In this document: positions 33,787-41,955 of the stretch, in pieces
Numbering within the stretch: the stretch's first letter is position 1
How the letters are laid out: each line of letters starts with the position of its first letter
Origin: Mesorhizobium hawassense
GTDB lineage: Bacteria > Pseudomonadota > Alphaproteobacteria > Rhizobiales > Rhizobiaceae
Assembly: GCF_003289945.1 (NCBI RefSeq)
Contig: NZ_QMBP01000025.1
Span: 1-64,000 of the forward strand
Direction: 5' to 3'
Length of the DNA: 64,000 bases
Position numbers and translations under genes: made by a program
The notes under the pieces: generated by a model
Database searches by the model: none
Told to the model about the DNA's origin: nothing
What the model saw: the letters and a program-made list of their open reading frames with translations, nothing else

Positions 33787-36375
33787 TTGGTTCGAGCATG
33801 GCTGAAGCCGTCCTGGTGGGCGCCCGCCTGCTTCCTGCTGCCGCTCCTCCTTGCCGTGCCGGCGGCGGCCGCCATTCAGGAATATGACGACCACCCGGCC
33901 TGTGACGGAAAAACGATCGACCAGGCCCGGCGCATCGTCGCCTGCACGCAGATCATCGAGGACAGGTCGGAGACCAAGCACAACCGCTCCATCGCCTATA
34001 TCATTCGCGGCAATGCCTTCAATGATCGGGAGAACTATTTCCTTGCCATCGACGATTACGGTCGGGCGATCGAACTCGACCCGACAAACGCGGATGCCTA
34101 CTACGACCGGGGTATTGTCCGGGCAAAGGCAGGCCAGATCGATCTTGCGATCGCCGACTACGGCGAGGCGATCAAACGCGAGCCGAAGCGACCTGACGCC
34201 TATTACAACCGCGGCCTCAGATGGATGGACAAGGGCGACAACGACCGCGCCATCTCCGATTTCGACGTCGTGCTCGGCCTCGAACCAGCCGATGCCGGTG
34301 CATATTACAGCAGGGGCAATGCCTGGCTGGACAAGAAGGAATTCGATCGCGCTATCGCCGATTTCGACCAGGTGCTGAAGCTCGCTCCCGGTGATGCCAA
34401 CTCATATTATTTTCGCGGCCTCGCCCGACTGAACAAAGGCGAGAACGACCAGGCCATCGCCGACTTCGACAAGGTGGCCGCCCTCGCGCCGGACTATGCG
34501 CCGGCCTACTCCAATCGGGGCCAAGCCTGGCTGGGCAAGGGTGAATTCCAGCGGGCGGTCGACGACTGCGACCATGCGATCAAGCTCGACCCGAAGGATG
34601 CCGACGCATATTATTTTCGCGGCCTCGCCTTCGCCGGCAAAGGCGACAATGACCGCGCCATCGCTGATTTCGACGAAGTGGCCGCCCTGGCGCCGAAGTT
34701 TGCCGGCACCTACTACCATCGCGGCCGAGCCCGGGCCGGCAAGGGCGATGCCGACCGGGCGATCGCGGATTACGACAAGGCGATCAGCCTCGATCCGAAG
34801 GATCCCGACGGATATTACTATCGCGGTCTGGCCTTCGCCAAAAAGGATGACGACGACCGTGCCATCGCGGATTTCGACAAGGCAGTCGAGGCTGGTTTCA
34901 AGGAGGCGGTGATCTACGTCGACAGAGGTTCGGCCTGGAGACGGAAAGGACAGTACGAGCGCTCCGCGGCCGATTACGATCGCGCTGCCGCCATCAGTCC
35001 GAACAATCCGCTCATTTACGTTCTGCGCGCCATAACCTGGGTACAGGCAGGCAACTATGAGCGCGCCGCGGCCGATTGCGATCAAGCGATCAGCATCGAT
35101 CCAAAAAGTTCGGATGCCTATGGCGTCCGCGCCTCGATCTGGTCGCGAAAGAAGGACTATGAGCGCGCGATTGCCGATTACAACCAGGCGGTCAGTCTCG
35201 ACCCCGCGAATGCGAGCAACTACTACGACAGGGGCCTGGCCTGGAAAAAGAAGGGCGATTACGACCGGGCGATCGCCGACTACGACAAGGCGATCAGCCT
35301 CAATCCGAAAGATGCCAAATATTACGACGACCGCGGTCTGGCCTGGCGGCACAAGGGCGATCTCGACCGCGCGATGGCCGATGCCAATATGGCGATCGAG
35401 CTCGACCCGAAGGATGGCGGCGCCTACAACGATCGCGGCCTGGTCTGGGCCGCAAAGGGCGACGACGATAGCGCGATGGCCGATTACGGCAAAGCCATTG
35501 CACTCGATCCGAAGCAAGCCAGCGCATTCTACAACCGAGGCAATGCTTGGGTGCGCAGGGAAAATTACGATCAGGCCATTACCGACTACAGCCGGACGAT
35601 TTCCATCGACCGCAAAGACACCAGCGCTCTGGTCAATCGCGGCGACTCCTGGTCGCACAAGGGCGAAAACGAGCGCGCGCTGGCCGACTTCGATCAGGCT
35701 CTCGGGCTCGATCCGACCAATCCCAGATACTACCATGGCCGCGGCAATGTCTGGCTCGCGATGGGCGAATACGACCGCGCGATCGCGGACTACGCTCGCG
35801 CGTTCGAACTCGATCCTCGAAACGCCCGAAGCTATGACGGCCGCGGCTTCGTCTGGTTGACCAAGGGCGACTATGCCCGCGCCGTCGCCGATTACGACAA
35901 GGCAATCACACTGGACCCGAAGATTGCCTACGCCTATCTCGGCCGCGGCATCGTCAGCTTCCATTCCGGCGCGGCGGGCAAGGCTGCCGCCGATTTCCGG
36001 CGGGCCGCCGCGCTCAAGCCCAACGACGCCTATCTTGCGATCTGGCTCTATCTTGCCGAGCGGCTGGGCGACGGCGCCGGTCACCTGCGCGAGGCGACGG
36101 CCAAGCTCGACATGAAGAAGTGGCCGGCACCGGCGGTGCGCATGCTGCTCGGCGAAACAAGCCTGGCGGAGGCGCTCGCGGCAGCCGAAGATTCGAATCC
36201 GTTCAAGCAAAGCGGCAATCGCTGCGAGGCGACCCTCTTCGCAGCCGAGCTCGCGCATGTTGAAGGACAAGGCGACGAAGCGCTGCGGCTTTATCGCGGC
36301 GCAGCCAGGGACTGCCCCAATGCCTATTACGAGAGCGCCGCGGCCAAAGCCGCGTTGCACGAGTTGGCGCCATGA
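33787..36375 (+). CDS. Exported TPR protein with about twenty repeats
   Basis: About 862 residues. A signal peptide-like N-terminus (VRAWLKPSWW...LLLAVPAAAA) is followed by a short Cys-containing head (HPACDGKTIDQ...VACTQIIED) and then about twenty 34-residue TPR units of the type A-Y-Y-x-R-G-x-A-x-x-x-K-G-D-x-D-R-A-I-A-D-Y-D-x-A-I-x-L-D-P. The tail (AVRMLLGETSLAEALAAAEDSN...) is unlike TPR. TTG 33787 follows GGGTGGGG and gives the best signal peptide; GTG 33748 is the alternative. The last bases overlap the next gene's ATG (ATGA), so the pair is translationally coupled. Probably a periplasmic scaffold; partner unknown. Confidence 0.8.
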   Translation: MVRAWLKPSWWAPACFLLPLLLAVPAAAAIQEYDDHPACDGKTIDQARRIVACTQIIEDRSETKHNRSIAYIIRGNAFNDRENYFLAIDDYGRAIELDPTNADAYYDRGIVRAKAGQIDLAIADYGEAIKREPKRPDAYYNRGLRWMDKGDNDRAISDFDVVLGLEPADAGAYYSRGNAWLDKKEFDRAIADFDQVLKLAPGDANSYYFRGLARLNKGENDQAIADFDKVAALAPDYAPAYSNRGQAWLGKGEFQRAVDDCDHAIKLDPKDADAYYFRGLAFAGKGDNDRAIADFDEVAALAPKFAGTYYHRGRARAGKGDADRAIADYDKAISLDPKDPDGYYYRGLAFAKKDDDDRAIADFDKAVEAGFKEAVIYVDRGSAWRRKGQYERSAADYDRAAAISPNNPLIYVLRAITWVQAGNYERAAADCDQAISIDPKSSDAYGVRASIWSRKKDYERAIADYNQAVSLDPANASNYYDRGLAWKKKGDYDRAIADYDKAISLNPKDAKYYDDRGLAWRHKGDLDRAMADANMAIELDPKDGGAYNDRGLVWAAKGDDDSAMADYGKAIALDPKQASAFYNRGNAWVRRENYDQAITDYSRTISIDRKDTSALVNRGDSWSHKGENERALADFDQALGLDPTNPRYYHGRGNVWLAMGEYDRAIADYARAFELDPRNARSYDGRGFVWLTKGDYARAVADYDKAITLDPKIAYAYLGRGIVSFHSGAAGKAAADFRRAAALKPNDAYLAIWLYLAERLGDGAGHLREATAKLDMKKWPAPAVRMLLGETSLAEALAAAEDSNPFKQSGNRCEATLFAAELAHVEGQGDEALRLYRGAARDCPNAYYESAAAKAALHELAP

Positions 36376-38201
36376 ACGCGAAGATGAACACGCCCTCCCC
36401 GCTGCGGCTGGGCTTGGGATCGAGCGGGCTCCCCTTCGGCCGGCGCTTTCTGGCCGCCTGCGCTTTCCTGCTCGCCTCCATGCTCCCCGCCCTCGCCGCC
36501 AGCAGCGACTGCGTCGGCGACGACGAGGTCGATCAGACGGTGCGCATCCAGGCCTGCACGCGCATGATCGACGACGCGACGGAGCCGCGCCGAAACAAGA
36601 TCGTCGCCTATTTCAAGCGCGGCAATGTGTGGGCGGCACGGCAGGACTACGACCGCGCCATCGCCGACTTCAGCGCCATGATCGGCCTCGATCCGACCGA
36701 GGCCAACGGCTACTACAACCGTGGAATCAGCTGGATCTTCAAGGGCGATCAGGACGGAGCAATCGCCGATCTCAGCCAGGCGATCAGCCTCGATCCCAAG
36801 AATGGCGAATATTACTACAATCGCGGTGTTGCATATTCCTACAAGGGCGAGGATGAGCCTGCGAGAGCGGACTACGACAAGGCGATCGGGCTTGATCCTG
36901 GAAACGCGAGAGCCTTTCACAATCGCGGCGTGATCTGGACGCATCGAGGCGACAACTACCGCGCCATTGCCGACTTCGACGAGGCCGTCAGGCTCAACCC
37001 AAGCGACGTCGCTTCCCTGAGCAGCCGGGCGGACGCCTGGGCCGGCCTTGGCGACGAGGCACGGGCGCTGGCCGACTACGAGAAGGTGATCAACCTCGAT
37101 CCGGCCAATGCCCATGCACATTACCGGCGCGGCAACGCCCGATCGAAAAAAGGGAATTATGACGGTGCCATAGCAGACTACACCGTGGTCGCCACGGTCG
37201 ATCCGAAAGATTCCACTGTCTACTATAACCGCGGTCTCGCCTGGTCGGGAAAGCGCGATCTTGACCGGGCTCTTGCTGATTTCGACACCGAGATCAGCCT
37301 CGATCCAAAAAACGCCCAAGCCTATCTGATGCGAGGCGCACTTTTCACAGATAAGGGCGACAGCGACCGAGCTATCGCCGACTATGACGAAGCGATCGTC
37401 CTCGATCCGAAACTTACGGATGCCTATCTTAGTCGGGCATTTGCCTGGTCGCGAAAGGGCGACGACGATCACGCGATCGCCGATTTTACCAAGGCAATTG
37501 GCGGCTCTGAAGCAATGGCCCTCCGCGTCGGCGCGCGCGGCTCTGCCCTCATCTTCGGCGCCAGAGGCTCCGCTTGGGCGAGAAAGGGCGATTACGACAG
37601 CGCCATCGCCGATTACAGTCGTGCCATCGAACTCGATGGCAAGAACGCGGCCTTTTACAGCAATCGTGCCGGAAACCTGGCTGCAAAGGGCGACTACGCC
37701 AGAGGCATCGCCGACTACGATCAGGCGATCGGCCTCGATCCGAAACTTGCCAGCGCCTATAGAGGTCGAGGCATCGTTCATTTCTACGCCGGCAGTCTGA
37801 CCGAAGCGCTGCGCGATTTTCGACAACTGGCCGCTGTAAGCCCCGATTCCTATTCGGCCATCTGGAGCGAACTGGCGGAACGGCGCAGCGGCGGAACAGG
37901 CCATCTAAGGCAAGCGATGGGCAGCATCGACATGACGAAATGGCCGGCGCCGGTGGTGCGCATGCTGCTCGGCGACGAGACACCGGCCGAAACGCTGGCG
38001 GCGGCCGAGGACCCGAACCCGCAGACCAGGCGGGGGCAGGTCTGCGAGGCCAACCTGTACGCCGCCGAGCTTGACCGGTTGCAGGGGCATGATGACGAAG
38101 CCTTGCGGCTCTACCGGCAGGCGGCGAGCGATTGCCCCAAGACTTTCCTGGAATCCCGCGCCGCTATCATGGCTTTGCACGCACTCGGCGCTTCGCCGTG
38201 A
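36372..38201 (+). CDS. Second exported TPR protein, paralogue of the preceding gene
   Basis: 609 residues. Signal peptide ...RRFLAACAFLLASMLPALAA, a head with two Cys (DCVGDDEVDQ, QACTRMIDD), about twelve TPR units of the same consensus, and the same C-terminal domain as the previous protein (TKWPAPVVRMLLGDETPAE, CEANLYAAEL, LYRQAASDCPKT against KKWPAPAVRMLLGETSLAE, CEATLFAAEL, LYRGAARDCPNA). The two are tandem duplicates that differ in repeat number. A run around 37500-37570 (SEAMALRVGARGSALIFGARG) interrupts the regular repeats. It overlaps its partner by ATGA. Confidence 0.85.
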   Translation: MNAKMNTPSPLRLGLGSSGLPFGRRFLAACAFLLASMLPALAASSDCVGDDEVDQTVRIQACTRMIDDATEPRRNKIVAYFKRGNVWAARQDYDRAIADFSAMIGLDPTEANGYYNRGISWIFKGDQDGAIADLSQAISLDPKNGEYYYNRGVAYSYKGEDEPARADYDKAIGLDPGNARAFHNRGVIWTHRGDNYRAIADFDEAVRLNPSDVASLSSRADAWAGLGDEARALADYEKVINLDPANAHAHYRRGNARSKKGNYDGAIADYTVVATVDPKDSTVYYNRGLAWSGKRDLDRALADFDTEISLDPKNAQAYLMRGALFTDKGDSDRAIADYDEAIVLDPKLTDAYLSRAFAWSRKGDDDHAIADFTKAIGGSEAMALRVGARGSALIFGARGSAWARKGDYDSAIADYSRAIELDGKNAAFYSNRAGNLAAKGDYARGIADYDQAIGLDPKLASAYRGRGIVHFYAGSLTEALRDFRQLAAVSPDSYSAIWSELAERRSGGTGHLRQAMGSIDMTKWPAPVVRMLLGDETPAETLAAAEDPNPQTRRGQVCEANLYAAELDRLQGHDDEALRLYRQAASDCPKTFLESRAAIMALHALGASP

Positions 38202-38316
38202 CGATCGGAACTCTATAGCCTGAACGTCGATGGCGAGCGTCTTATGTGAGCCAGGTCATAGGAACGCCGAACAGCGTCTGCTATATTAGCGGCTCTTCAC
38301 GGGACGGGGGTCTCGC

Positions 38317-38742
38317 ATGAGGTTCATCGCGGTGCAGGAGCCGCCCGGCAGCAGCTGGGCGGTGTTCGATGCGGGCAATGGCGTGCCGGCCGAATATGCC
38401 GGCCGGATGCTGATCGGCTTGACGTGGCGCGAAGCCCGCTGGTTCGTCGCGATGGGCAACGACCAGTCCGGCTGGCCGCAATACAGCAGGCCGGCCACGC
38501 AGTTGCGGCTGGTTGAAGGCTGGCGGGTCTATTCCGATCCGGGAAAGGCACGGCCAAACAAGCGGTTAAGGAGTCGCGCTGCCGGATTGATTCAGGCTGT
38601 GCGGCCGCGGCCCCTCACGGCGCCGGCGCGTAGCGGCTCACCACCATGCCGCTGGCATAGGCCTTGGAGCCGAGGAGTTTCAGCCTCGCAAATCCGCCCT
38701 GGTCGAAGATGCGGCGGCCTGCGCCCAGCACCGCCGGATTGA
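38317..38742 (+). CDS. Possible small hypothetical protein, C-terminus uncertain
   Basis: ATG 38317 has a strong GGGGG stretch upstream, and the first 75 or so residues (MRFIAVQEPPGSSWAVFDAG...WREARWFVAMGNDQSGWPQYS) have plausible composition. After about residue 80 the frame becomes Arg/Pro-rich and runs 128 bases into the convergent reductase gene, which suggests either a real gene that ended earlier and lost its stop by a frameshift, or only a chance frame. Family not recognised. A TATATT box lies at 38282-38287. Confidence 0.4.
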   Translation: MRFIAVQEPPGSSWAVFDAGNGVPAEYAGRMLIGLTWREARWFVAMGNDQSGWPQYSRPATQLRLVEGWRVYSDPGKARPNKRLRSRAAGLIQAVRPRPLTAPARSGSPPCRWHRPWSRGVSASQIRPGRRCGGLRPAPPD

Positions 38743-39202
38743 CGAAGAGCTGGAACTCGTCGACCAGGCCGGCGGCGACCAGCGCCGAGGCAAAGCCGGC
38801 GCCGCCGAAGACGGCGATGTCGCCGCCCTCGCCTTGCTTCAGCGCGTCGACTTCACGCGGCAGGTCGCCGCTGACGACCCGCGTGCGTTCCCAGCGCGAT
38901 GTTTCGAGCCTGCCGCTCGCCACCACCTTCTGCGCATCGACGATGCGCTGGGCGAAGGCATGGAAACGATCCTTCGGATATTTCCTCGCCGCGTTGCTCC
39001 AATGGGTCAGATATCCCTCCTCAGCCATCTTGCGGCTCAACAGGATGGTGTCGATGGTTTCAAAGACGGCGTTGAAGTCCTGCTTGAGCTCATCGTCCCA
39101 GGCGCTGTCATCGCCCCACTCCCAGAGCTGCCAGCTGTGGTCGCCATCGGCACCGACAAAGCCGTCGACCGACACCTGCATCTGTAGGATGAGCTTTTTC
39201 AT
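38615..39202 (-). CDS. Dihydrofolate-reductase-family (RibD C-terminal-like) protein
   Basis: 195 residues. N-terminal MKKLILQMQVSVDGFVGADG, the AVFGGAGFASALVAAGLVDEFQLFVNPAVLGAGRRIF segment and the overall length mark the YyaP/YwjB DHFR-like family, which reduces unknown substrates with NADPH; it is not the housekeeping folA. It is divergent from an HxlR regulator that probably controls it. No RNA-structural oddities. A start other than ATG 39202 is not supported. Confidence 0.85.
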   Translation of the reverse strand: MKKLILQMQVSVDGFVGADGDHSWQLWEWGDDSAWDDELKQDFNAVFETIDTILLSRKMAEEGYLTHWSNAARKYPKDRFHAFAQRIVDAQKVVASGRLETSRWERTRVVSGDLPREVDALKQGEGGDIAVFGGAGFASALVAAGLVDEFQLFVNPAVLGAGRRIFDQGGFARLKLLGSKAYASGMVVSRYAPAP

Positions 39203-39221
39203 CTCCGGTCTCCTCGCAATC

Positions 39222-39293
39222 GATTTATTTTTGGAACTGTTTGACGCACGGCAAGAATGATGTCAATAGTAAAGTGATTTAAAAATGGAAGCG
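39222..39293. promoter_or_regulatory. Divergent promoter with A/T-rich repeats (candidate HxlR sites)
   Basis: Two similar 18-mers lie in the gap between the DHFR-like gene and hxlR: GATTTATTTTTGGAACTG from 39222 and GATTTAAAAATGGAAGCG from 39276. They match at most positions, with an A/T-rich core followed by TGGAA. Such paired A/T-rich sites are typical of HxlR targets. The sequence supports the repeats; the binding is a guess. Confidence 0.35.
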
Positions 39294-39298
39294 TACCG

Positions 39299-39715
39299 AT
39301 GTCGATCAAGGGACGGTCCGGCTGCCCGATCAGCCTCTCGCTCGAACTCCTGGGCGACCGCTGGACGCTGCTCATCATGCGCGACCTAGTCTTCGCGGGG
39401 AAAAGGCATTTTCGCGAGTTCCTGCAATCCGACGAAGGCATCTCGTCGCGCACGCTGGCCGAGCGGCTGCAGACGCTGCAGGACGAAGGCATCCTTACCC
39501 GCAGCGGTGACCCTACCCACGGGCTGAAGGCGATCTACCGGCTGACCGAAGCCGGTATCGACCTGTTGCCAGTGCTGGCGACGCTAGGCGCCTGGGGCAG
39601 CAAACACCGCAAGGCCGACGACACGCTCGCCCGGATCGCCGACGATCTGGCGGCAGGCGGCGCGCCGGCGCTCATGCGGATGCAAGAGAAGCTCAGGGCC
39701 GAGCATCTGGGGTAG
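39299..39715 (+). CDS. HxlR-family winged-helix regulator
   Basis: 138 residues. The HxlR signature GCPISLSLELLGDRWTLLIMRDLVF (Cys at residue 9, the often redox-sensitive position) precedes the HTH (SDEGISSRTLAERLQTLQDEGIL). Divergent to the DHFR-like gene, a common arrangement, so it likely regulates that gene and itself in response to an electrophile or oxidant. The C-terminal helix mediates dimerisation. Confidence 0.9.
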   Translation: MSIKGRSGCPISLSLELLGDRWTLLIMRDLVFAGKRHFREFLQSDEGISSRTLAERLQTLQDEGILTRSGDPTHGLKAIYRLTEAGIDLLPVLATLGAWGSKHRKADDTLARIADDLAAGGAPALMRMQEKLRAEHLG

Positions 39716-39762
39716 CCGACGCGCAGACCTCCCCGCCCCACGATAGTCAGGCACGCGGCTCG

Positions 39763-39942
39763 TCAGCGCGCCGCTTTGCGTGGTACGCTGAGTGTATCGA
39801 GACGTTCCTGCAGATGGCCGTTCAGCACGATCATCTCCTTCAGCGCCTTCACCGGGTCGCCCTTATGCTGGGCGATGAAGCTCTCGGCGACCGCCTGAAG
39901 CGCGGTTTCCTGGCGACCGTCCAACCTCACGATGTGATCCAT
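39763..39942 (-). CDS. Small helical protein of 59 residues
   Basis: Frame from ATG 39942 to a TGA at 39763, shorter than many gene callers accept. The protein begins MDHIVRLDGRQETALQAVAE and contains KALKEMIVLNGHLQERLDTL, a helix with regular hydrophobic spacing. CAGGAGC precedes the ATG at normal spacing. Just upstream (39961-39972) is the exact motif TTACATTAGTAA also found before the pilus genes, and TTGACA lies further on at 39995-40000. Function unknown; the good SD and promoter-like leader argue it is real. Confidence 0.55.
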   Translation of the reverse strand: MDHIVRLDGRQETALQAVAESFIAQHKGDPVKALKEMIVLNGHLQERLDTLSVPRKAAR

Positions 39943-39960
39943 AGTGCCTGCTCCTGTCGC

Positions 39961-39972
39961 TTACATTAGTAA
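39961..39972. promoter_or_regulatory. Third TACATTAGTA motif
   Basis: TTACATTAGTAA, identical over 12 bases to 17931-17942 in the pilus promoter. It lies 18 bases in front of the 59-residue gene's ATG and about 110 bases upstream of the + strand gene at 40080, in a short A+T-rich region. An A/T-rich 12-mer repeated exactly in a high-GC window is unlikely by chance; it may be a shared regulator site. Confidence 0.45.
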
Positions 39973-40079
39973 GTGAACAAAAAGGGAACAAAAATGTCAA
40001 GAACGAATTGACTTGCCGAGGAATGCGTTCTTATTTTGTCAGGAGATGGGGCGGTTGCTCGGTATCAGGGAGAGCCGCG

Positions 40080-40340
40080 TTGGGCAGACGGAAAAGCCGC
40101 TATGACAGATTGTTCCCTTCGGACGCGGAGGCGATCATTCGCGACGCGCTGAAGCTGCGCGAGACGGTGCTGGCGGCGCAGCGCAACCTCAAGGCCAATG
40201 GCGAGATGTACTGGCGGCTCAATGGCCTGGTCGAGCGGCTGCACGAGGTGATGGGCGCGGTGGCGGGTCGGGAACCGGATTTCCGGACTGCCCAGCTCGG
40301 CCTGTTGCCGTTGCCCGAGGACTATTGCGACCGGACATGA
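40080..40340 (+). CDS. Small hypothetical protein
   Basis: 86 residues from TTG 40080, which has AGGGAGA at 6-base spacing; an ATG at 40023 in the same frame gives a longer form with a poorer leader. The sequence (GRRKSRYDRLFPSDAEAIIRDALKLRETVLAAQRNLKANGEMYWRLNGLVERLHEVMGAV) is mostly helical and soluble with no known motif. It is followed three bases later by the zinc-ribbon gene on the same strand, suggesting a two-gene unit. Function unknown. Confidence 0.6.
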   Translation: MGRRKSRYDRLFPSDAEAIIRDALKLRETVLAAQRNLKANGEMYWRLNGLVERLHEVMGAVAGREPDFRTAQLGLLPLPEDYCDRT

Positions 40341-40343
40341 CGG

Positions 40344-40604
40344 ATGGCTGGATCCATGGACAGCGTCGGCCGCGCCGCCAAGGCCAACATGCTGCTCGTC
40401 GTGGAATGCCGCCACTGCTACCACGCCGGTCGCTTCAGGGCGAACGACGTGGCCAAGGTGGTGGGCTGGAACAAGCCGCTCGAAGCCATCCGCTTCCGCT
40501 GCAAACGCTGCGGCCGCAAGGACACGGAGGTCAAGACCCAGTTCATCGACCAGGACCATCCGCCCAAGGGCTATATCTGGGTGCTGCAAAAGGCGCGGGG
40601 GTGA
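40344..40604 (+). CDS. Small zinc-ribbon protein
   Basis: 86 residues. Two CxxC pairs, CRHC and CKRC, about 27 residues apart form a probable zinc ribbon, followed by a conserved-looking tail (TQFIDQDHPPKGYIWVLQKARG). No enzyme motif. Zinc ribbons of this sort occur in nucleic-acid-binding or assembly factors; the role here is unknown. It starts three bases after the previous gene's stop, implying coupled translation. Confidence 0.7.
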   Translation: MAGSMDSVGRAAKANMLLVVECRHCYHAGRFRANDVAKVVGWNKPLEAIRFRCKRCGRKDTEVKTQFIDQDHPPKGYIWVLQKARG

Positions 40605-40651
40605 GGGTTGCCCAAGCCAATACCCTCCCCTTTCGTCCCCTTTCGTGGAAG

Positions 40652-41356
40652 CTAAAACAATGATCCCTGCGCCGGTGGTTCGGCCGGGAACTTGATCTGC
40701 GTCGCCGGCTTTTCCACGATCACCAGTGCATCGTCCGGCGCCGGCTGCTGCAGCTTCTTCGCCTCCGGCCACGGCGCGGTCAGCCACAACTCGGTCTGTT
40801 CCTGCGTCGTCAGGATCACCGGCATTGCCTTCTCGTGGATCGGCGCGATGAGCGCGTTGGGCCTCGTGGTCAGGAAGCCGTAGAGCTCGTGATCGCCCGG
40901 ACCTTCCTTCACCTTGCGCACGCCATGCCAGGGGGTCCACAGGCCGGCGAAGAAGAACAGCGGCCGCTCCTCGCTAAGCGCGAACCAGAAGTTCTTCTGG
41001 ACGCCGGTTTCCGGATCCTTGTCGCCCGGCCTCGGCGATGGCTCTGCGAAGCTCGTCACCGGCACCACGCAGCGGTTCTCGACGCCGAGATAGGGCAGCC
41101 AATGGGCATATTGCGGATTGCGGATGTTGGTTGTGCCGGAATCGGCGTTGCCGCGCACCCGCTCGGCCGGCGTCGGCATGCCCCAGCGCAGCCTGGCGAG
41201 TTCGCGGCTGCCGTCGGCGGCGTTGCGCACGACAGGCGCGGGCTGGTTGGGATAGATGTCTACCGACGGCTCCAGGTTGCCGGTGATGTCACGCAGCGCG
41301 CGCGTCCACTGGCGGATCGCCTCCTGGCTGGTGGTGATGTTGTAAAGATTGCACAT
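40652..41356 (-). CDS. SOS-response-associated peptidase (SRAP/HMCES/YedK family)
   Basis: 234 residues. The catalytic Cys2 (MCNLYN) forms a thiazolidine adduct with abasic sites in the family; the other family residues are visible as Asn in TNIRNPQ, Glu in SFAEPS, and His in HEKAMPVIL. The protein shields abasic sites in single-stranded DNA. The motif usually EW after the Phe reads FAEP here, a modest deviation. No LexA box is evident nearby. ATG 41356 must be the start because the initiator Met is removed to expose Cys2. Confidence 0.88.
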   Translation of the reverse strand: MCNLYNITTSQEAIRQWTRALRDITGNLEPSVDIYPNQPAPVVRNAADGSRELARLRWGMPTPAERVRGNADSGTTNIRNPQYAHWLPYLGVENRCVVPVTSFAEPSPRPGDKDPETGVQKNFWFALSEERPLFFFAGLWTPWHGVRKVKEGPGDHELYGFLTTRPNALIAPIHEKAMPVILTTQEQTELWLTAPWPEAKKLQQPAPDDALVIVEKPATQIKFPAEPPAQGSLF

Positions 41357-41448
41357 CGGCAGCGTTCCCCGTCCGCCGATCTGTTTCCCGCATTTTCACA
41401 CGAAGCGCAAACCGCAGCGCTTTCTGACCGCGATAAGCGTCGATCATC

Positions 41449-41667
41449 TCAGCGCGTCCGCCTGCCGCGCCGCGTCGGCCCGGCCGGCCCCTCGGCCGGC
41501 GGCTCCCCCGGCAGTCCCAATCGCAGCCGCTCCTCCTCGGCGAAGGTCTCGGCCTGCGCGTTAATGTCGAACACCTGTTGCGTCAGCCTGCCGCCGTCGA
41601 CGATGCGCACGATCCATTGGCCATTGATGGCCTTTACGCGGACACTGTCTGGTTCTCCCGTTACCAT
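41449..41667 (-). CDS. Small hypothetical protein
   Basis: 72 residues from ATG 41667 (CAGGAGC upstream; ATG 41697 lies inside a repeat and is rejected). Sequence MVTGEPDSVRVKAINGQWIVRIVDGGRLTQQVFDINAQAETFAEEERLRLGLPG, ending in a Pro/Gly/Arg-rich tail GPTRRGRRTR. A small beta-rich domain with a basic tail; no recognised family. An intergenic repeat begins 19 bases upstream. Confidence 0.6.
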   Translation of the reverse strand: MVTGEPDSVRVKAINGQWIVRIVDGGRLTQQVFDINAQAETFAEEERLRLGLPGEPPAEGPAGPTRRGRRTR

Positions 41668-41685
41668 GTACAGCTCCTGCTCGTT

Positions 41686-41787
41686 AGAGCGTTTCACCGT
41701 TCTACGGAAACGGCGAACCGCTCTATCTTTTGTTTCGACGTAATTCCGAACGGAAAACCGCTCACACTTTTCCTGGAATTGCTCTAG
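41686..41787. repeat. Rhizobial intergenic repeat, copy A
   Basis: About 102 bases, from AGAGCGTTTCACCGTTC to CCTGGAATTGCTCTAG. Its reverse complement matches 62941-63069 closely: GAGCAATTCCAGGAAAAG, GAGCGGTT, CCGTTCGGAATT, GTTCGCCGTTTCCGT and GGTGAAACGCTCT occur in the same order in both. The two copies are inverted relative to each other. The element ends symmetrically (AGAGC.../...GCTCT), allowing foldback. Confidence 0.85.
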
Positions 41788-41955
41788 CCGAAGAACTGCT
41801 GCCTCCCACCCCCTATGATCTAGCGCGTTCGAGGCCGCCGAAAGAGCCGTATTTATTGGCCTTTAGTGCAAAGCAGCTCGCCGATATTCAATATATTTCC
41901 GAGGTATATTAAATAAAAACGATTTGAGGCAGTGCGGTCCCTACGTCCCGCCGGC

